DNA of 64,000 nt from Acidobacteriota bacterium (GTDB taxonomy: Bacteria > Acidobacteriota > Terriglobia > Bryobacterales > Bryobacteraceae): assembly GCA_017307505.1 (NCBI GenBank), contig JAFKEE010000057.1, positions 1 to 64,000 on the forward strand. The letters run 5' to 3'. Of the stretch, positions 61,953 through 64,000 are shown piece after piece. The position numbers and the translations under genes are program-made. Under the pieces are notes generated by a model. That model was not told where the DNA came from. It did no database searches and saw nothing but the letters and a program-made list of their open reading frames with translations. Positions within the stretch are counted from its first letter, which is position 1. Every line of letters starts with the position of its first letter.

Positions 61953-61997
61953 TCAGCAGTCGACCACCTCACGCGTGTGACAACTACCAGTACTCAT
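61953..61997 (-). CDS. 14-residue ORF behind an extended Shine-Dalgarno sequence
   Basis: ATG 61997 to TGA 61953 encodes MSTGSCHTREVVDC. It is preceded by AAAGGAGGTGATCC (62018-62005), so ribosome binding should be very strong, although the AGGAGG core is 13 bases from the ATG. Two Cys, one of them the last residue, and one His are notable in so short a peptide. It is either a product in its own right or a translated leader of the small RNA. Confidence 0.55.
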   Translation of the reverse strand: MSTGSCHTREVVDC

Positions 61998-62034
61998 GTT
62001 TTCTGGATCACCTCCTTTCTTCAGTGATGGCCTT

Positions 62035-62063
62035 ATCCTAAGCGACCTCCAGAAATCCGTCAA
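62035..62063 (-). promoter_or_regulatory. Promoter of the small-RNA unit
   Basis: On the minus strand TTGACG (62063-62058) and TAGGAT (62040-62035) stand 17 bp apart, close to the housekeeping consensus in sequence and spacing. Confidence 0.75.
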
Positions 62064-62220
62064 GAGAAAATAAGACGGGCACCACAAGATTTTGTAGTGC
62101 GATTCCAAAAGCTGGAATATGCGGTGGTGTGGGAGTGAAAAACTGAGGGCAGCGAGAGGGTCGCCTGGATTCCTCACACGGGACGCCCGGACCGCCGATC
62201 CATCGCTGTAAGTGGCTGAT

Positions 62221-62263
62221 AAAAAGAAAACGCCCCGGGGGATCGGAGGATACCACCGGGGCG
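62221..62263 (-). terminator. Rho-independent terminator of a second short transcript
   Basis: CGCCCCGG (62231-62238) pairs with CCGGGGCG (62256-62263); on the minus strand the hairpin is followed by TTTTCTTTTT. About 15 bases upstream on that strand ends an 8-codon ORF (MLCGWLPL, stop TAA). The source of the transcript may lie near 62,320, where a TATAAG box is seen. Confidence 0.75.
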
Positions 62264-62540
62264 GGATGGTTAGAGAGGCAACCACCCACAAAGCATCTAA
62301 CTAACGTGACCCACGGCTTATAGTGCAGTTTGTCTGCCAAACGTAAGTCATTGTATTTGCGTGTGGAGGAGTCGCAGGAATATGAGAATTGGGAGATTTC
62401 GCTTCTGTCACTCCGGTCTTTGGTAGACCAGCACCTTGGGTGCCCGTTTCACCACTTTTCGGAGCTACAATAGGCTCGTGCCGGCCGCCTCCCAAACGCC
62501 TCCGGGGCTCGAAACCACGCAGGGCTCCCTGCAGGGATCG

Positions 62541-63704
62541 ATGGCCCGACGGGGGATTTCGGGGCTGTTCCTCTCCGGCATCCTGATGGCGTTTCTGGGT
62601 TCGATCCTGCTCGCCTGGCGCCACCACATTGAACCCAACTACCTGCTGATCGGGACCTACTTCCTGCTGCAGAACCTGGGCATGCTGCTCGCCCCGGCGC
62701 TGGCGGCTCCGCTGCTGCGGCGCAGGGGGATCCGGTTTGTAATGGCCCTGGGCTGCGCCCTGGCTTTCGTGGCGATGCTGCTGCTGGCCGCGTTCTCCCC
62801 GCCGTCGCCATTCGTCTGGCGTATGGGCGGCCTGTTTCTGGTCGGCCTGAGCGCCGGCATGCTCAACACGAGCGTCTTCCATGCCATCACGCCGGTGTAC
62901 AACCTGAATCCGGCCGCCACCCTCAGCCTCGCCGGTGCCCTCTACGGGTTGGGCAGCATGACCTGTGCCCTGTTTATCGCTGGAACCTTCTTCGCGTATA
63001 CCGTACCGGTGGTCTTACTGATCCTGGCCGTCGTGCCTGCCGTAGCGGCCGTGATCTACTACCGGGCCAAACTGCCGGAGGAACCGCTGGTCAAAGAGGT
63101 CACCTGGGAGCGGGCGATGCAGGACTTCAAGAGCCCGGCCGCCATTCTCTTTGCGCTGCTGCTCTTCTTTCAGTCCGGCAATGAGGGCGCGCTGGCCGGC
63201 TGGTTGCCTCTGTTCCTGACTCAGCGGCTGGGTGCGAGCCCTGCTACCTCGCTGTTCCTGCTGGCTTTGTACTGGTTTGCCCTCTTAATCGGCCGGGTGG
63301 CCGCCCAGTGGCTGCTGCCTCGGGTCCCCCATGCGCGGCTGCTGGCCGGTGCGACTTTGGCCCCCATGTTCGCCTGCCTGGTGCTGCTGTCCACCAACAA
63401 CCTGTTTGGAGCCACGGTCGGCGTCCTGCTGGCCGGCGGCGGATTCAGCGTGATCCTGCCCCTGGTGGTGGAGAAGATCGGCGACCGGTTCCCCTACTTC
63501 CATCCCGGCTTCTTCAACGGCATCTTCTCGATCGCCATTACGGGCAGCCTGCTGGCCCCGGCGTCCCTGGGCTACCTGGCTCACTTCTACGGAGTAGGCG
63601 TGGTCATGGGGCTGCCGCTGGCCGGTTCCATCATGGTTGTCTTCCTGATCATCCTGATTCTGCTGGAAGCACGCCTGTCGAGCGCCCCTAAGCCAGTGAA
63701 TTAG
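62541..63704 (+). CDS. MFS transporter
   Basis: 387 residues with 11-12 membrane helices (ISGLFLSGILMAFLGSILLAW, NYLLIGTYFLLQNLGMLL, GLFLVGLSAGMLNTS). The short AAPLLRRRGIRFVM loop corresponds to the MFS loop 2-3. The fold is closest to FucP/Fsr-type sugar or drug carriers; the substrate is unknown. The frame is open from 62436. ATG 62541 is chosen as start, with GTG 62478 as an alternative that would be nearly leaderless after a TACAAT box at 62466-62471. It converges with the ICMT-like gene, overlapping by 4 bp. Confidence 0.85.
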   Translation: MARRGISGLFLSGILMAFLGSILLAWRHHIEPNYLLIGTYFLLQNLGMLLAPALAAPLLRRRGIRFVMALGCALAFVAMLLLAAFSPPSPFVWRMGGLFLVGLSAGMLNTSVFHAITPVYNLNPAATLSLAGALYGLGSMTCALFIAGTFFAYTVPVVLLILAVVPAVAAVIYYRAKLPEEPLVKEVTWERAMQDFKSPAAILFALLLFFQSGNEGALAGWLPLFLTQRLGASPATSLFLLALYWFALLIGRVAAQWLLPRVPHARLLAGATLAPMFACLVLLSTNNLFGATVGVLLAGGGFSVILPLVVEKIGDRFPYFHPGFFNGIFSIAITGSLLAPASLGYLAHFYGVGVVMGLPLAGSIMVVFLIILILLEARLSSAPKPVN

Positions 63705-64000
63705 AGAGACTTGAAGATCAGGAAGGCGTACACGAGCAGGAAGCCGTAGAGGGCCTTGTACTCCCGGTTGCGCAGGTAGACCTCAAACGAGAAGCGCTGC
63801 GGCGGGTAGACCTTGGGCCATCGCGGAAACAACTGCGGAACCCGCTTGGCGTACTCCTCAAACTCCGGAAAGATCTTGGCCAGGTGCTGTTCTTCCTGCT
63901 CCATGACGGGCAGGTAGACGAAGATGAATACCACTCCGACAAAGGTGGCCAGGCTGGGGCGGGCGGCGGCCACGGTGCAGCCCAGGGCCGTCAGCAAGGT
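63701..64000 (-). CDS. Isoprenylcysteine carboxyl methyltransferase (ICMT)-like membrane protein, partial
   Basis: The C-terminal 100 residues of a membrane methyltransferase-like protein, with the upstream part beyond the window edge. A membrane helix (ATFVGVVFIFVYLPVM) precedes EQEEQHLAKIFPEFEEYAKRVPQLFPRW, the conserved E-E-x-x-L-x-x-x-F-x-x-Y-x-x-Y/R-V-P-x-x-F-P signature of the ICMT/PEMT family. Substrate cannot be assigned. Confidence 0.85.
   Translation of the reverse strand, partial: TLLTALGCTVAAARPSLATFVGVVFIFVYLPVMEQEEQHLAKIFPEFEEYAKRVPQLFPRWPKVYPPQRFSFEVYLRNREYKALYGFLLVYAFLIFKSL

Larger units (their letters stand above)
61806..62028 (-). ncRNA. Candidate small RNA/short mRNA with extended complementarity to 16S rRNA 3' end
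   Basis: The minus strand holds a complete unit: promoter at 62035-62063, predicted start near 62028, the sequence AGAAAGGAGGTGATCCAG (62020-62003), an ATG at 61997 with 14 codons, and a hairpin terminator at 61809-61843. The 18-base stretch is the full complement of the usual bacterial 16S 3' end and much longer than a normal Shine-Dalgarno sequence. The transcript would be about 220 nt and would end before the independent rpmE promoter. No family is recognised; the element may be an rRNA-binding regulator or an unusually strong translated leader. Confidence 0.6.

Noticed and set aside
62003-62020. Plus-strand match to the 3' end of 16S rRNA
   Set aside because: Only 18 bases match, with no 16S helix 45 or other rRNA sequence before them and no spacer/23S after. 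The minus-strand promoter, ORF and terminator explain the sequence better as an extended anti-16S sequence.
1-64000. tRNA, rRNA and CRISPR arrays
   Set aside because: I looked for T-loop-like GTTCRAATC sequences, rRNA landmarks and evenly spaced short repeats in the intergenic stretches and found none that hold up.

Overview
The window looks like chromosomal DNA of a GC-rich soil acidobacterium of the Solibacteres/Bryobacterales type. The main evidence is a 1,000-residue Oar-like TonB receptor with an N-terminal carboxypeptidase-like domain, a large secreted propeller protein ending in the Solibacter-type C-terminal domain (TIGR03437), a STGPRT-motif protein, DUF1080, DUF2264, DUF362 and DinB proteins, and many Tat or Sec signal peptides. 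There is no phage, transposase, CRISPR array, rRNA gene or tRNA gene that I can support.

Layout. 0-3 kb: a 138-bp tandem repeat, a copper-storage (Csp/DUF326) gene, and divergently a nucleoside-phosphorylase gene overlapping an ArsM-like methyltransferase whose frame holds an in-frame TGA. 3-7 kb: an AT-richer, gene-poor stretch with a DUF4062-like/TPR protein and two doubtful genes. 7-15 kb: a STGPRT protein running in frame into folD, then coaE, a HtrA-type protease, DUF1080, a lipoprotein, a ferredoxin and argS. 15-25 kb: TonB receptor, an AhpD-like gene that also holds an in-frame TGA, MFS transporter, DoxX/thioredoxin-like protein, amidohydrolase and M28 peptidase. 25-33 kb (minus strand): sulfatase, hemL, geranylgeranyl-reductase-like protein, lipoprotein, propeller protein. 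33-37 kb: two paralogous Tat-exported ferredoxin-type aldo/keto reductases flanking a DUF362 protein. 37-40.4 kb: a tandemly duplicated two-gene cassette (69-residue protein plus exported TPR protein). 40-57 kb: DUF2264, NDH-2, M48 peptidase, class V aminotransferase, DinB proteins, a fused GT2-GT4 glycosyltransferase, a degenerate SpoIIE-like phosphatase, a methyltransferase and an APC permease. 57-64 kb: UvrD/PcrA helicase, an ECF sigma/anti-sigma/Spy-like operon, rpmE, a compact small-RNA locus, an MFS transporter and a partial ICMT-like gene.

Most striking result: two separate genes, the ArsM-like methyltransferase (TGA at 2447) and the AhpD-like protein (TGA at 18677), are each interrupted by exactly one TGA. 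In both, the TGA lies where the family has a functional cysteine, the homologous C-terminal half continues in the same frame, and a SECIS-like hairpin with G in the apical loop sits 17-20 nt downstream. I read both as selenoproteins, which makes this a selenocysteine-decoding acidobacterium. Second, at 61.8-62.06 kb the minus strand carries a self-contained unit: a promoter with 17-bp spacing, an 18-nt stretch fully complementary to the usual 3' end of 16S rRNA, a 14-codon ORF and a terminator. Third, the 69-residue/TPR cassette appears to be an undescribed pair.

Plus-strand base composition is C-rich from 1 to about 15 kb and G-rich from about 15 to 33 kb regardless of gene direction, so a skew switch lies near 15 kb. 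All calls come from reading the sequence and translations; no database search was run.
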